From assembly GCF_001905545.1 (NCBI RefSeq), contig NZ_LIPD01000003.1, positions 139,142-203,141 of the forward strand: a stretch of DNA of 64,000 nucleotides. Reading direction: 5' to 3'. The position numbers and the translations under genes are program-made. Below, one piece after another: positions 26,679 to 35,974 of the stretch. The notes below the pieces were generated by a model. It saw only the letters and a list, made by a program, of their open reading frames with translations, was not told the origin of the DNA and ran no database searches. Numbering within the stretch: the first letter of the stretch is position 1; each line of letters opens with the position of its first letter. This DNA comes from Streptomyces sp. CB02056 (GTDB taxonomy: Bacteria; Actinomycetota; Actinomycetes; Streptomycetales; Streptomycetaceae).

Positions 26679-27439
26679 TCGGACGCGCCCCCCTTCACAT
26701 ACGCCTCGTAGCCCTCGTTCTCCAGCTTGTCGGCCAGCTCGGCGCCGCCGGACTCGACGATGCGGCCGCCCGCGAAGACGTGGACGTGGTCGGGCTTGAT
26801 ATACCGCAGGATGCGGGTGTAGTGGGTCACCAGCAGGGTGCCGACCTCGCCGGTCGAGCGGACCCGGTTGATGCCCTCGGAGACGATCCGCAGCGCGTCG
26901 ACGTCCAGGCCGGAGTCGGTCTCGTCGAGGATCGCGATCTTCGGCTTGAGCAGCTCCAGCTGGAGGATCTCGTGGCGCTTCTTCTCGCCGCCGGAGAAGC
27001 CCTCGTTGACGTTGCGCTCGGCGAAGGCCGGGTCCATCTGGAGGGCGGCCATCGCCTCCTTGACCTCCTTCACCCACAGCCGCAGCTTGGGGGCCTCGCC
27101 GCGGACGGCGGTGGCGGCGGTGCGCAGGAAGTTGGAGACCGAGACGCCCGGGACCTCGACGGGGTACTGCATGGCCAGGAAGACGCCGGCCTTGGCGCGC
27201 TCGTCGACGGACATCTCCAGGACGTCCTCGCCGTCGAGCAGCACCGAGCCGCCGGTGACGGTGTACTTGGGGTGGCCGGCCAGCGAGTAGGCGAGGGTGG
27301 ACTTGCCCGAGCCGTTCGGACCCATGATGGCGTGGGTCTCGCCCTGCTTCACGGTCAGGTCCACGCCCTTCAGGATCTCGCGCGGGCCGTTCTCGGCGTC
27401 CACGGAGACGTGCAGGTCGCGGATTTCAAGGGTTGCCAT
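26675..27439 (-). CDS. sufC: Fe-S cluster assembly ATPase SufC
   Basis: A 254-residue ABC-type ATPase of the SufBC2D scaffold. Walker A is IMGPNGSGKSTLAYSLAG, the signature is NEGFSGGEKKRHEILQL, and Walker B is PKIAILDETDSGLDVDALRI, with the SufC-specific DETDSGLD. The switch histidine is in LLVTHYTRILRYI. The ATG at 27439 is six bases after the ferredoxin stop. Confidence 0.96.
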   Translation of the reverse strand: MATLEIRDLHVSVDAENGPREILKGVDLTVKQGETHAIMGPNGSGKSTLAYSLAGHPKYTVTGGSVLLDGEDVLEMSVDERAKAGVFLAMQYPVEVPGVSVSNFLRTAATAVRGEAPKLRLWVKEVKEAMAALQMDPAFAERNVNEGFSGGEKKRHEILQLELLKPKIAILDETDSGLDVDALRIVSEGINRVRSTGEVGTLLVTHYTRILRYIKPDHVHVFAGGRIVESGGAELADKLENEGYEAYVKGGASE

Positions 27440-27445
27440 GTGTAC

Positions 27446-27763
27446 TCAGGACTCCTGGTTGACGGAGACGAGCACATCGTCCCCTTCGATCTTTACGGGG
27501 TAGACAGCGACCGGCTTGGTGGCGGGCAGGCCGGACGGCTTGCCGGTGCGCAGGTCGAAGCTGGAGCCGTGCAGCCAGCACTCGATCATGCAGTCCTCGA
27601 CCTCGCCCTCGGAGAGCGAGACGTTCGCGTGCGAGCAGGTGTCGTTGATCGCGAACACCCCCTCGTCGGTGCGGACGACGGAGACCGGCACGCCGTTGAG
27701 GTCCACGCGCTTGGGAACGTCCTCCTGGAGGTCGTTCAGCGCGCAGGCACGGAGGAAGGTCAT
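27446..27763 (-). CDS. Rieske-type non-heme ferredoxin in the suf operon
   Basis: A 105-residue Rieske [2Fe-2S] ferredoxin of the NdoA/BphF small type. Cluster ligands are CSH in NDTCSHANVSLSEG and CxxxWLHG in MIECWLHGSSFDLRTG. Its steady position between sufD and sufC in actinobacteria suggests it gives electrons for cluster assembly or is itself a client; this is context inference. Confidence 0.92.
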   Translation of the reverse strand: MTFLRACALNDLQEDVPKRVDLNGVPVSVVRTDEGVFAINDTCSHANVSLSEGEVEDCMIECWLHGSSFDLRTGKPSGLPATKPVAVYPVKIEGDDVLVSVNQES

Positions 27764-27768
27764 CTGGA

Positions 27769-28998
27769 TCAGACCGCCGCTTCCAGCTCGGCCTCGATCT
27801 TCTCCATCAGCTGGTCCTGGATCTCGGCGACGCCGATCTGCTGGACGAGTTCGGCGAAGAAGCCGCGGACCACCAGGCGGCGGGCCTCGTCGGCCGGGAT
27901 GCCGCGGGACCGCAGGTAGAACAGCTGCTCGTCGTCGAAGCGGCCGGTCGCCGAGGCGTGGCCGGCGCCGACGATCTCGCCGGTCTCGATCTCCAGGTTC
28001 GGGATCGAGTCGACCCGGGCGCCGTCGGTGAGCACCAGGTTCCGGTTGAGCTCGTAGGTGTCGGTGCCGAGCGCGGCGGCGCGGATCAGCACGTCGCCGA
28101 CCCAGACCGCGTGGGCGTCCTGGCCCTGGAGCGCGCCCTTGTACGCCACGTTCGACCGGCAGTGCGGCGTGTCGTGGTCGACGACCAGGCGGTGCTCCAG
28201 GTGCTGGCCGGCGTCGGCGAAGTAGAGGCCGAACAGCTCGGCCTCGCCGCCGGGGCCGGCGTAGTTGACCCGCGGGTGCAGCCGGACCAGGTCGCCGCCG
28301 AAGGTGACGACCACGGACTTGTAGGAGGCGTCCCGGCCGACCAGCGCGTTGTGCTGGGCGACGTGGACGGCGTCGCGGTCCCAGTCCTGGACGGAGACGA
28401 AGGTGAGCTTGGCGCCCTCGCCGACCAGCAGCTCGACGTTGGCGGCCCGGGTCCCGGTGCCCGCGTGGTTGAGCACCACGACGGCCTCGGCGAACGGCTT
28501 GACGTCGATCACCACGTGGGCGAAGCGGACCCCGCCCTCGCCGCGCACGTCGATCCGGACCGGCTCGGCCAGCACCGACTCCTTGGGGACGGTGACGACC
28601 AGGGCCTGGTCGAAGGCGCTGAACGCCTGCGCGGCGACCCGGTCGACCGGCTTGCCGGCCTTGCCCAGGCGGGCGTCGTCCCGGCCGACGGTCTCGGCGG
28701 TGACGCCGTCCGGCAGCGTGAACTCGACCTTGTCCTCGCCGCGCTCGGCAGCGGCGGCGGTGCCGTCGTGCAGCCCGCCGAGGCGGTGCAGCGGGGTGAA
28801 CCGCCAGTCCTCCTCGCGGCCGGTGGGCACCGGGAAGTCGTTCACGTCGAAGGACGGCTTGACCGCGACGCGCGCGTCGATCGGCTGCTGGACCGTGGTG
28901 CGGCCGGTGCCGGGGCCGGCGAGCTGCGCGCCCGCGCCGGCCGTGCCGACCTCGATCGAACCGGCGGTGGTGGAGCCGGTGGTGTTCTGCTCAGCCAT
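27769..28998 (-). CDS. sufD: Fe-S cluster assembly protein SufD
   Basis: A 409-residue SufD, the beta-helix partner of SufB in the SufBC2D scaffold. It ends with the SufBD C-terminal helices (GHASATGRFDDEQLFYLRSR and RLVVRGFFAELVQQI). The functional core histidine is in ELFGLYFADAGQHLEHRLVV and DHDTPHCRSNVAYKGALQGQ. The first ~35 residues are a variable Gly/Thr-rich tail. The ATG at 28998 lies 54 bp after sufB. Confidence 0.95.
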   Translation of the reverse strand: MAEQNTTGSTTAGSIEVGTAGAGAQLAGPGTGRTTVQQPIDARVAVKPSFDVNDFPVPTGREEDWRFTPLHRLGGLHDGTAAAAERGEDKVEFTLPDGVTAETVGRDDARLGKAGKPVDRVAAQAFSAFDQALVVTVPKESVLAEPVRIDVRGEGGVRFAHVVIDVKPFAEAVVVLNHAGTGTRAANVELLVGEGAKLTFVSVQDWDRDAVHVAQHNALVGRDASYKSVVVTFGGDLVRLHPRVNYAGPGGEAELFGLYFADAGQHLEHRLVVDHDTPHCRSNVAYKGALQGQDAHAVWVGDVLIRAAALGTDTYELNRNLVLTDGARVDSIPNLEIETGEIVGAGHASATGRFDDEQLFYLRSRGIPADEARRLVVRGFFAELVQQIGVAEIQDQLMEKIEAELEAAV

Positions 28999-29052
28999 GG
29001 CTGTTCGTAGTGCTCTCTTCCTCGGAAATGAGTGGACGGCGGCGGCCGGAGG

Positions 29053-30468
29053 TCAGCCGACCGCGCCCTCCATCTGCAGCTCGATCAGCCGGTTGAGCTC
29101 CAGCGCGTACTCCATCGGCAGCTCGCGCGCGATCGGCTCGACGAAGCCACGGACGATCATCGCCATCGCCTCGAACTCGGTCATGCCGCGGCTCATCAGG
29201 TAGAAGAGCTGGTCCTCGCTGACCTTGGAGACGGTCGCCTCGTGGCCCATGGACACGTCGTCCTCGCGGACGTCCACGTACGGGTAGGTGTCCGAGCGAG
29301 AGATGGTGTCCACCAGCAGCGCGTCGCACAGCACGTTGGACTTGGCACCCTTGGAGCCCTCGCCGATCTCGATCAGACCGCGGTAGGAGGTCCGGCCGCC
29401 GCCGCGTGCCACCGACTTGGAGACGATGTTGGACGAGGTGTTCGGCGCCATGTGCACCATCTTGGCGCCGGCGTCCTGGTGCTGGCCCTCGCCCGCGAAG
29501 GCGATCGAGAGGGTCTCGCCCTTGGCGTGCTCGCCCATCAGGTAGACGGCCGGGTACTTCATGGTGACCTTGGAGCCGATGTTGCCGTCGACCCACTCCA
29601 TGGTCGCGCCCTCGTACGCCACGGCACGCTTGGTGACCAGGTTGTAGACGTTGTTCGACCAGTTCTGGATGGTCGTGTAGCGGCAGCGGCCGCCCTTCTT
29701 GACGATGATCTCCACGACCGCCGAGTGCAGCGAGTCGGAGGAGTAGATCGGGGCGGTGCAGCCCTCGACGTAGTGGACGTAGGCGTCCTCGTCGACGATG
29801 ATCAGCGTCCGCTCGAACTGGCCCATGTTCTCGGTGTTGATCCGGAAGTAGGCCTGCAGCGGGATGTCGACGTGCACGCCCTTCGGCACGTAGATGAACG
29901 AGCCGCCGGACCACACCGCGGTGTTCAGCGCGGCGAACTTGTTGTCGCCGGCCGGGATCACCGTGCCGAAGTACTCCTTGAAGATCTCCGGGTGCTCGCG
30001 CAGCGCGGTGTCGGTGTCCAGGAAGATGACGCCCTGCTCCTCCAGGTCCTCGCGGATCTGGTGGTAGACGACCTCGGACTCGTACTGGGCGGCGACGCCG
30101 GCGACCAGGCGCTGCTTCTCCGCCTCCGGGATGCCGAGCTTGTCGTACGTCGCCTTGATGTCCGCCGGCAGGTCCTCCCAGGACTCGGCCTGCTTCTCGG
30201 TGGAGCGGACGAAGTACTTGATGTTGTCGAAGTCGATGCCGGTGAGGTCGGAGCCCCAGGTCGGCATGGGCTTCTTGCCGAACAGCTTCAGGCCCTTGAG
30301 CCGCAGGTTCAGCATCCACTCGGACTCGTTCTTCTTCGCCGAGATGTCGCGGACGACGTCCTCGCTGAGCCCGCGCTTGGCCGCGGCACCGGCGGTGTCC
30401 GGGTCGGCCCAGCCGTACTCGTAATTGCCGAGGCCTTCGAGCTCGGGGTGCGAAACGGTGTCAGTCAT
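29053..30468 (-). CDS. sufB: Fe-S cluster assembly protein SufB
   Basis: A 471-residue SufB, the cluster-building subunit of the scaffold. It starts [20 protein letters not shown], has the typical [20 protein letters not shown], then [24 protein letters not shown] and [20 protein letters not shown] blocks; the conserved cysteine is in [20 protein letters not shown]. The C-terminal [20 protein letters not shown] is diagnostic. TAGGAAGC lies just upstream of the ATG. It is the first structural gene after sufR. Confidence 0.96.
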   Translation of the reverse strand: MTDTVSHPELEGLGNYEYGWADPDTAGAAAKRGLSEDVVRDISAKKNESEWMLNLRLKGLKLFGKKPMPTWGSDLTGIDFDNIKYFVRSTEKQAESWEDLPADIKATYDKLGIPEAEKQRLVAGVAAQYESEVVYHQIREDLEEQGVIFLDTDTALREHPEIFKEYFGTVIPAGDNKFAALNTAVWSGGSFIYVPKGVHVDIPLQAYFRINTENMGQFERTLIIVDEDAYVHYVEGCTAPIYSSDSLHSAVVEIIVKKGGRCRYTTIQNWSNNVYNLVTKRAVAYEGATMEWVDGNIGSKVTMKYPAVYLMGEHAKGETLSIAFAGEGQHQDAGAKMVHMAPNTSSNIVSKSVARGGGRTSYRGLIEIGEGSKGAKSNVLCDALLVDTISRSDTYPYVDVREDDVSMGHEATVSKVSEDQLFYLMSRGMTEFEAMAMIVRGFVEPIARELPMEYALELNRLIELQMEGAVG

Positions 30469-30518
30469 GCGAGCTTCCTAACGCGCGGACGCTGAATCTT
30501 CGGTGGACACGGAATTTT

Positions 30519-31343
30519 TCATGTACTGGCAGTCGGCATCGCATCGGAGCCGCGTCCCGCCGGGGGCTGGGCGGACGACGATGCGGCACCGGGTGCCGGC
30601 ACATAGGTGGTGCAGACCCCGTCGCCGTGGGCGATCGTGGCCAGCCGTTGCACATGGGTGCCCAGGAGCTGGGAGAAGACCTCGGTCTCCGCCTCGCAGA
30701 GCTGCGGGAACTGCTCGGCGATGTGCGCGACCGGGCAGTGGTGCTGGCAGAGCTGGGCGCCCGCCGGGGCCTTGGCCGCGGCCGACGGGACACGCCGCAC
30801 CGTGGCAGCGTACCCGTCCGCGCTGAGCGCCTGGGCCAGCGCCTCGGGGCGCTCTCCGGCGGCGGCCAGGCGCAGGGCCTCCAGGTACTTCTCGGCCTGC
30901 TTGCCGAACCGGGCGCGGGCGAAGGCGGCGACCGCCTCCTCGCCCGCCTTGCCGCCGCCCACCGAGTCCGCGATCCAGCGCAGCGCGTCGGCGGCGAGCT
31001 GGTCGTACGCCTGGTAGAAGGCGTCCCGGCCGGCGTCGGTGAGGGCGAAGACCTTGGCCGGACGGCCCCGGCCGCGGCTGCCGTAGACCCGCTGTTCGCG
31101 GGACTCGACCAGACCGGTGGCGACCAGGCCGTCGAGGTGGCGGCGGACGGCGGCGGCGGTGAGGCCGAGCCGGTTCGCCAGGTCGGCGGCGGAGGACGGG
31201 CCGTGGTCCAGGATCGACCGCGCGACCCGGTCCCGGGTGGCCCGGTGGCCCTCCAGCAGCACCTCGGCCGCCGTCACGGGCACGTCACAGGAGGAGGCCG
31301 ACTCGGCCTCCCGCTGCTGGGCGTGCTCGCGCATGTTTTTCAC
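30519..31343 (-). CDS. sufR: SufR-type Fe-S-binding transcriptional regulator
   Basis: A protein of about 274 aa with a winged helix-turn-helix (ARSILDHGPSSAADLANRLG, TAAAVRRHLDGLVATGLVES) and a C-terminal cysteine/histidine motif, QLCQHHCPVAHIAEQFPQLC, that in SufR proteins binds a [4Fe-4S] or [2Fe-2S] cluster. As apo-protein SufR stops repressing suf. It leads the operon (50 bp to sufB). GTG at 31343 and ATG at 31334 are both possible starts; the former lies inside the candidate operator, which fits a leaderless autoregulated transcript. Confidence 0.9.
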   Translation of the reverse strand: MKNMREHAQQREAESASSCDVPVTAAEVLLEGHRATRDRVARSILDHGPSSAADLANRLGLTAAAVRRHLDGLVATGLVESREQRVYGSRGRGRPAKVFALTDAGRDAFYQAYDQLAADALRWIADSVGGGKAGEEAVAAFARARFGKQAEKYLEALRLAAAGERPEALAQALSADGYAATVRRVPSAAAKAPAGAQLCQHHCPVAHIAEQFPQLCEAETEVFSQLLGTHVQRLATIAHGDGVCTTYVPAPGAASSSAQPPAGRGSDAMPTAST

Positions 31344-31354
31344 AACACCAGTGT
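31340..31354 (-). promoter_or_regulatory. Candidate SufR operator
   Basis: On the minus strand the sequence reads ACACTGGTGTTGTGA, which matches the ACACT-N5-TGTGA motif I recall for mycobacterial SufR. It also holds a perfect CAACAC-TG-... style inverted repeat (CAACACTGGTGTTG minus its centre). It overlaps the GTG start of sufR, as expected for autorepression. Confidence 0.65.
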
Positions 31355-31414
31355 TGCGTAATTACTTCCGCCGGGACAAGCCGTGACCCAGGCCTCACCG
31401 GTGTCATCTGTCAC

Positions 31415-31433
31415 GCAGGTTAGCCTTACCTGA
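31415..31433. promoter_or_regulatory. Candidate iron box (IdeR/DmdR1-type) between sufR and ABC genes
   Basis: The minus strand reads TCAGGTAAGGCTAACCTGC, matching 15 of 19 positions of the actinobacterial iron box TTAGGTTAGGCTAACCTAA. It is 64 bp upstream of the ABC ATPase ATG and about 72 bp upstream of sufR, so it could control either or both. Confidence 0.6.
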
Positions 31434-31497
31434 CCTGGGAAAACGATCACCGAGCCGCCGTCCGGCCGGCGCGTCAGGCCCTCTTACACTCGCCGGT

Positions 31498-32420
<923 letters not shown>

Positions 32421-32424
<4 letters not shown>

Positions 32425-33221
32425 GCGAACGCAGTGAGGGAACCATGAGCGCCGCCACGACGGACTACTCCCCCAAGCCGGGCCCCGCGCCCGTCGGCCG
32501 GATGCTGCTCGCCCAGACCGCGTTCGAGACCCGGATGCTGCTGCGCAACGGCGAGCAGCTGCTGCTCACCGTGGTCATCCCGACCGTGCTGCTGGTGCTG
32601 TTCTCCGCCGTGGACATCGTCGCGGTCGAGGGCCCCGGCAAGCGGGTCGACTTCCTGGCCCCCGGCCTGCTCGCGCTGGCCGTGATGTCCACCGCCTTCA
32701 CCGGCCAGGCCATCGCCACCGGCTTCGAGCGCCGCTACGGCGTGCTGAAGCGGCTCGGCGCCAGCCCGCTGCCGCGCTGGGCGCTGCTGACCGCCAAGAC
32801 CGGCTGCGTCCTGGTGACGGAGGCGCTGCAGGTCGCGCTGCTGTCGGTGATCGCCCTGGCCCTCGGCTGGTCCCCGCACGGCAACCCGCTGACGGTCGCC
32901 GCGCTGCTGGTCCTCGGCACCGCCGCCTTCTCCGGGCTCGGCCTGCTGATGGCCGGCACCCTGAAGGCCGAGGCCACCCTGGCCGGCGCCAACCTGGTGT
33001 TCATCCTGCTGCTGCTCGCCGGCGGGGTGATCGTGCCGCTGGGCAGGTTCCCCGACGCGGTGCGCCCGGTGCTGGAGCTGCTGCCGATCTCGGCGCTCTC
33101 GGACGGCCTGCGGTCGGTGCTCCAGGCCGGCGCCGGGGTGCCGTGGGCGGACCTCGGCATCCTGGCCGGCTGGTCGGTGCTCGGCCTGGCCGCGGCCGCC
33201 CGCTTCTTCCGCTGGGAGTGA
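32421..33221 (+). CDS. ABC-2 type transporter permease
   Basis: A 266-residue integral membrane permease with about six hydrophobic segments (LLLTVVIPTVLLVLFSAVDI; FLAPGLLALAVMSTAFTGQA; LVTEALQVALLSVIALALGW; TVAALLVLGTAAFSGLGLLM; LAGANLVFILLLLAGGVIVP; C-terminal ILAGWSVLGLAAAARFF). The ERRYGVLKRLGASPLPRW coupling loop is typical of ABC-2 permeases. Starts at 32421 (ATGA overlap) or 32445 are possible. Partner of the preceding ATPase; substrate unknown. Confidence 0.92.
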
Positions 33222-33238
33222 CCGGCGGCGGCAACGCA

Positions 33239-33275
33239 CAACGCCCCCCGGCCACTTGGCGGCCGGGGGGCGTTG
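33239..33275. terminator. Bidirectional terminator
   Basis: A perfect 15-bp stem (33239-33253 with 33261-33275), 7-nt loop, between the convergent permease and LAQTG-protein genes. Confidence 0.85.
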
Positions 33276-33296
33276 CCGTTGTCGACTGACCTGGCG

Positions 33297-33974
33297 TCAG
33301 CTCTCGCTGCCGCCACGGCGCTTGCGGGCGAGCAGCACGAGCGCGCCGCCGACCAGCAGCACGCCGCCGCCGGCCGCCGCGATCATCGGGGTCGCGTCGC
33401 TGCTACCGGTCTGGGCGAGCGCCGGCGCGCTGGCGGAGGGCGACGGGGTCGGGGTCTTGCTCGGGGTGTGGGTGACCGACGGGGCCGGGGTGGCCGGGGG
33501 CGTCACCGACGGGGTGGGAGTCGGGGTCGCGGTGGGCGTCGGGGTGGGAGTCGGGGTCGGGGTCTTGGTGGGGGTCGGGGTCGGGGTCGGAGTCGGCGTG
33601 TGGCACGGCTCGATGGTCTTGGTCTCGTTGATGTTCCAGCCCTTCTCGTTCGGGTTCTCCGTGGTGGTGACCACCAGGTTCGCCTTGATCGGGGCATCGT
33701 GGTCCTTCACCGGGAAGGAGCCGTGGAACTCCGCGGGGAAGGCCTTGGCGTCCAGGACCTTCTCGCCGTCGATGGTGAGGCTGACGGTGTTCTTCACGTC
33801 GGCCTTGGGGCTGTAGTTGATCAGATCGATCACGATCTTGTCGCAGGTCACCGACCAACTCGGCACGTGCGCCGAGGCATTGGTGGCCAGTGCCAGAGGC
33901 AGGAGAAAACCGGCCGCAGCCGTGCCGGCGAGTGCCGTCGCGCCGATCGCGAAGTGCCGCTGCTGTCGCGCCAT
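33297..33974 (-). CDS. LAQTG-anchored sortase-dependent surface protein
   Basis: A 225-residue secreted wall protein. Its layout is a signal peptide (MARQQRHFAIGATALAGTAA ... ATNASA), a ~95-residue domain with two cysteines (VTCDKI and EPCHTP) likely forming a disulfide, a Thr-Pro repeat stalk of ~60 residues, then LAQTG, a hydrophobic segment (MIAAAGGGVLLVGGALVLLA) and RKRRGGSES. LAxTG is the class E sortase motif of Streptomyces. The ATG at 33974 follows GGAGGGG. No sortase gene lies in the window. The domain function is unknown. Confidence 0.87.
   Translation of the reverse strand: MARQQRHFAIGATALAGTAAAGFLLPLALATNASAHVPSWSVTCDKIVIDLINYSPKADVKNTVSLTIDGEKVLDAKAFPAEFHGSFPVKDHDAPIKANLVVTTTENPNEKGWNINETKTIEPCHTPTPTPTPTPTKTPTPTPTPTPTATPTPTPSVTPPATPAPSVTHTPSKTPTPSPSASAPALAQTGSSDATPMIAAAGGGVLLVGGALVLLARKRRGGSES
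33505..33600 (-). repeat. Hexanucleotide-type repeat encoding the Thr-Pro stalk
   Basis: Variations of GGGGTC/GGAGTC (plus strand) run in tandem and encode Pro-Thr units in the LAQTG protein. Units are multiples of three, so slippage would change stalk length without frameshift. The plus strand is rich in G-runs. Confidence 0.7.
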
Positions 33975-34213
33975 TACTTTGTTCCCCTCCGAACGGTCGT
34001 GCGCAGCAGGCGTGTTGAGTGGTACGCGGTGGCCCGCTACGACTGTCCGGGGGACTCTACCGGCACTCCCGCACCCCGCCACACCCCGCCGCACGACCGG
34101 ATATCGACTGTCCGTCCGTCTTCCGATGTGCTTGGGCCAGCCCATCACAGCCGTCACCTCGCAGAACGCGGATTCGGCAAACCTGAATGGACTTCGCCAC
34201 TTCAGGGAAGAAC

Positions 34214-34251
34214 GGAGCCCCCGGTGATCAGGTTCAATCACCGAGGGCTCC
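34214..34251 (-). terminator. Terminator of the choice-of-anchor protein gene
   Basis: A 15-bp stem (34214-34228 with 34237-34251), one mismatch, 8-nt loop. The rest of 33975-34213 shows no gene; it includes the LAQTG-protein promoter region. Confidence 0.75.
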
Positions 34252-34279
34252 GATTCGGTCAGCCGACGAACGCCGGGCC

Positions 34280-34333
34280 ATTCCGGCCTTTCCGTCGTTT
34301 CCGACCTTTCCGTTCTTTCCGACACTCCCGTGC
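34280..34333. repeat. Tandem 9-bp repeat TTTCCGNNN
   Basis: Six consecutive 9-bp units start TTCCG/TTTCCG/CTCCCG with variable last three bases, between the surface-protein stop codon and its terminator, so it lies in the 3' untranslated region. Confidence 0.65.
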
Positions 34334-34387
34334 CTCCGACGCGCCCGCGTTTCCGGCGTTCCCGTCCGGATCGCGGGCTCAGCCGGT

Positions 34388-35707
34388 TCAGGCCTTCCGG
34401 GCCGCCTTGCGCCGGGCGGCCACCACGATCGCGCCGCCGGCCGCGAGCACGACCGCGCCGCCGATCGCCAGCGGCAGCACCGGACCGGAACCGGTGTGCG
34501 CCAGGTTGCCCCCGGCGTCCGGCTGGGCGGACGGGCTGCCCGAGGCCGTCGGAGCGGCCGTCGAGCCGCCGGCCGACGGGCTGCCGCTCGCACTGGGCTT
34601 GCCGCTCGTCGACGCGGACGGGCCGCCCGAGGGGCTCGCCGAACCGCTCGGGGCGGTCGACGCGCTCGGCGTGGCCGACGGCGAGCCGCTCGGCACGGTC
34701 GGCGGGACGGTCGGCGGCACCGTCGGGGTGCCGGACGGCGTCGGGACGGTGGTGCCCGGCAGGCAGCCGGTGAAGGGGTAGTGGTGCGTCTCGGCACCGC
34801 CCTTGCCGGTCAGCGAGGCGGCGATCACCGAGCCGTTGACCGGGCCGCCGCTGCCGAGGTCGAAGGCGGCGTTCGGCGCGAGCACGGTGCCGGCCCAGGC
34901 GGCCTGGCTGTTCTTGACCACCTTGGTGGCGGTCGGGAAGTTCCAGAGCAGCCTGGACCGGATCGCCCCGCCCGCCGCGCTCTGGAGCTTGTCGTCCAGC
35001 ACGAAGGCCTTCTTGCCCTCGTCCCACAGGTGGAAGCCGGTGGTCCCGGCCGCCGCCATGTCGTACGAGCCGCCGGTCACGTTGACCACCGTCACCGAGC
35101 CGGCCGGCACCTTGAGGTAGACGTCCTTGGCGCCCTGCAGCTTCGCCGCGTCGACGGTGAAGCTGTTGTACTTCGCGTCGCCGCCGGTGAGCGTCAGCTT
35201 GCCGCCCTCGGCCTGGACGGTGGCGCCGGCCGTCTGCGGGACGGCGGCCAGCGAGGTGGCGGCGGCGCGCAGCTTGGCGAACTCGGCCTTGAAGTCGATC
35301 GGCGAGGGGCCCTGGTTGACGGTGCCGGCGTGGGCCTGGGCCACCGCGCCGTCGGCCTTGGAGCCGAAGACGCCGTTGCCCTTCATCACCTGGGTGTTGT
35401 GGCCGGTGAGCTTGCCGGCCACGACCAGGGCGTTCTTGCCCGGCAGCGCGTCGACCTGGGCCTGGGTGAGCTCCTGGCCGACCGAGAAGCCGCCGGTGAA
35501 GTCGGCGTTGCCGCCGACCGCGACCGCGCCCTCGGCGTCGGGGGTGTGGGTGTCGTCGCCCTCGATGAACTCGCCGTAGAGGTTGGCGACCCCGAGGCTG
35601 CGGCACTCCTGGTCGGTGCCGACGGCCTGGGCGGCCGGCGCGACGAGCCCGGCCAGTGCGAGCGAGCCGCCTACCGCGAGCGCGGCGGCGGAAATGGGTA
35701 TGCGCAT
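34388..35707 (-). CDS. Choice-of-anchor A family, LAHTG-anchored surface protein
   Basis: A 439-residue secreted protein. It has a signal peptide (MRIPISAAALAVGGSLALAG ... APAAQAV), a choice-of-anchor A domain over residues ~30-310 (ANLYGEFIEGDDTHTPDAEG; AVAVGGNADFTGGFSVGQ; LLWNFPTATKVVKNSQAAWA; GTVLAPNAAFDLGSGGPVNG; SVIAASLTGKGGAETHHYPF), a Ser/Pro/Thr-rich stalk of ~95 residues, LAHTG, a hydrophobic segment and a basic tail. The domain is beta-solenoid-like and found in many bacterial adhesins; its ligand is unknown. A DasR-like site lies upstream. Confidence 0.88.
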   Translation of the reverse strand: MRIPISAAALAVGGSLALAGLVAPAAQAVGTDQECRSLGVANLYGEFIEGDDTHTPDAEGAVAVGGNADFTGGFSVGQELTQAQVDALPGKNALVVAGKLTGHNTQVMKGNGVFGSKADGAVAQAHAGTVNQGPSPIDFKAEFAKLRAAATSLAAVPQTAGATVQAEGGKLTLTGGDAKYNSFTVDAAKLQGAKDVYLKVPAGSVTVVNVTGGSYDMAAAGTTGFHLWDEGKKAFVLDDKLQSAAGGAIRSRLLWNFPTATKVVKNSQAAWAGTVLAPNAAFDLGSGGPVNGSVIAASLTGKGGAETHHYPFTGCLPGTTVPTPSGTPTVPPTVPPTVPSGSPSATPSASTAPSGSASPSGGPSASTSGKPSASGSPSAGGSTAAPTASGSPSAQPDAGGNLAHTGSGPVLPLAIGGAVVLAAGGAIVVAARRKAARKA

Positions 35708-35798
35708 GTGCAGGTCTCCGCTTGCGTGCGGGCGTAGATGGGGGGAGGGGTCCTCAAAAAGGTATGGACCAATCCGCACTCTTTCGGCCAAACGGGTG

Positions 35799-35814
35799 AT
35801 TGGTCAAGACCAAT
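35799..35814. promoter_or_regulatory. Candidate DasR-responsive element (dre)
   Basis: ATTGGTCAAGACCAAT is a perfect 7-bp inverted repeat around AA and matches the dre core TGGTC-TA-GACCA except at the centre. It is 92-107 bp upstream of the surface-protein ATG and overlaps a possible -35 (TTGACC on the minus strand). A related GACCAATC half lies at 35767-35774. Confidence 0.5.
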
Positions 35815-35974
35815 AACCTCCTTGACCGAACCACCCCGGTTTGTCCGCGTGTCGCACCCCAGCGTGTCGCCGCCCGCCGGCTCCGCCGCCTCCCGCCGCA
35901 CCACCCGCGTCACACCGCCGCGCGGCCCGTGCCCCGCCCCAAGATCGCCTGTAAGGCCGCCTACGATTGACCGC

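Noticed and set aside
34229..34240. GGTTCAATC resembling a tRNA T-loop
   Set aside because: It is the loop of a terminator hairpin; no acceptor, D or anticodon stems surround it.
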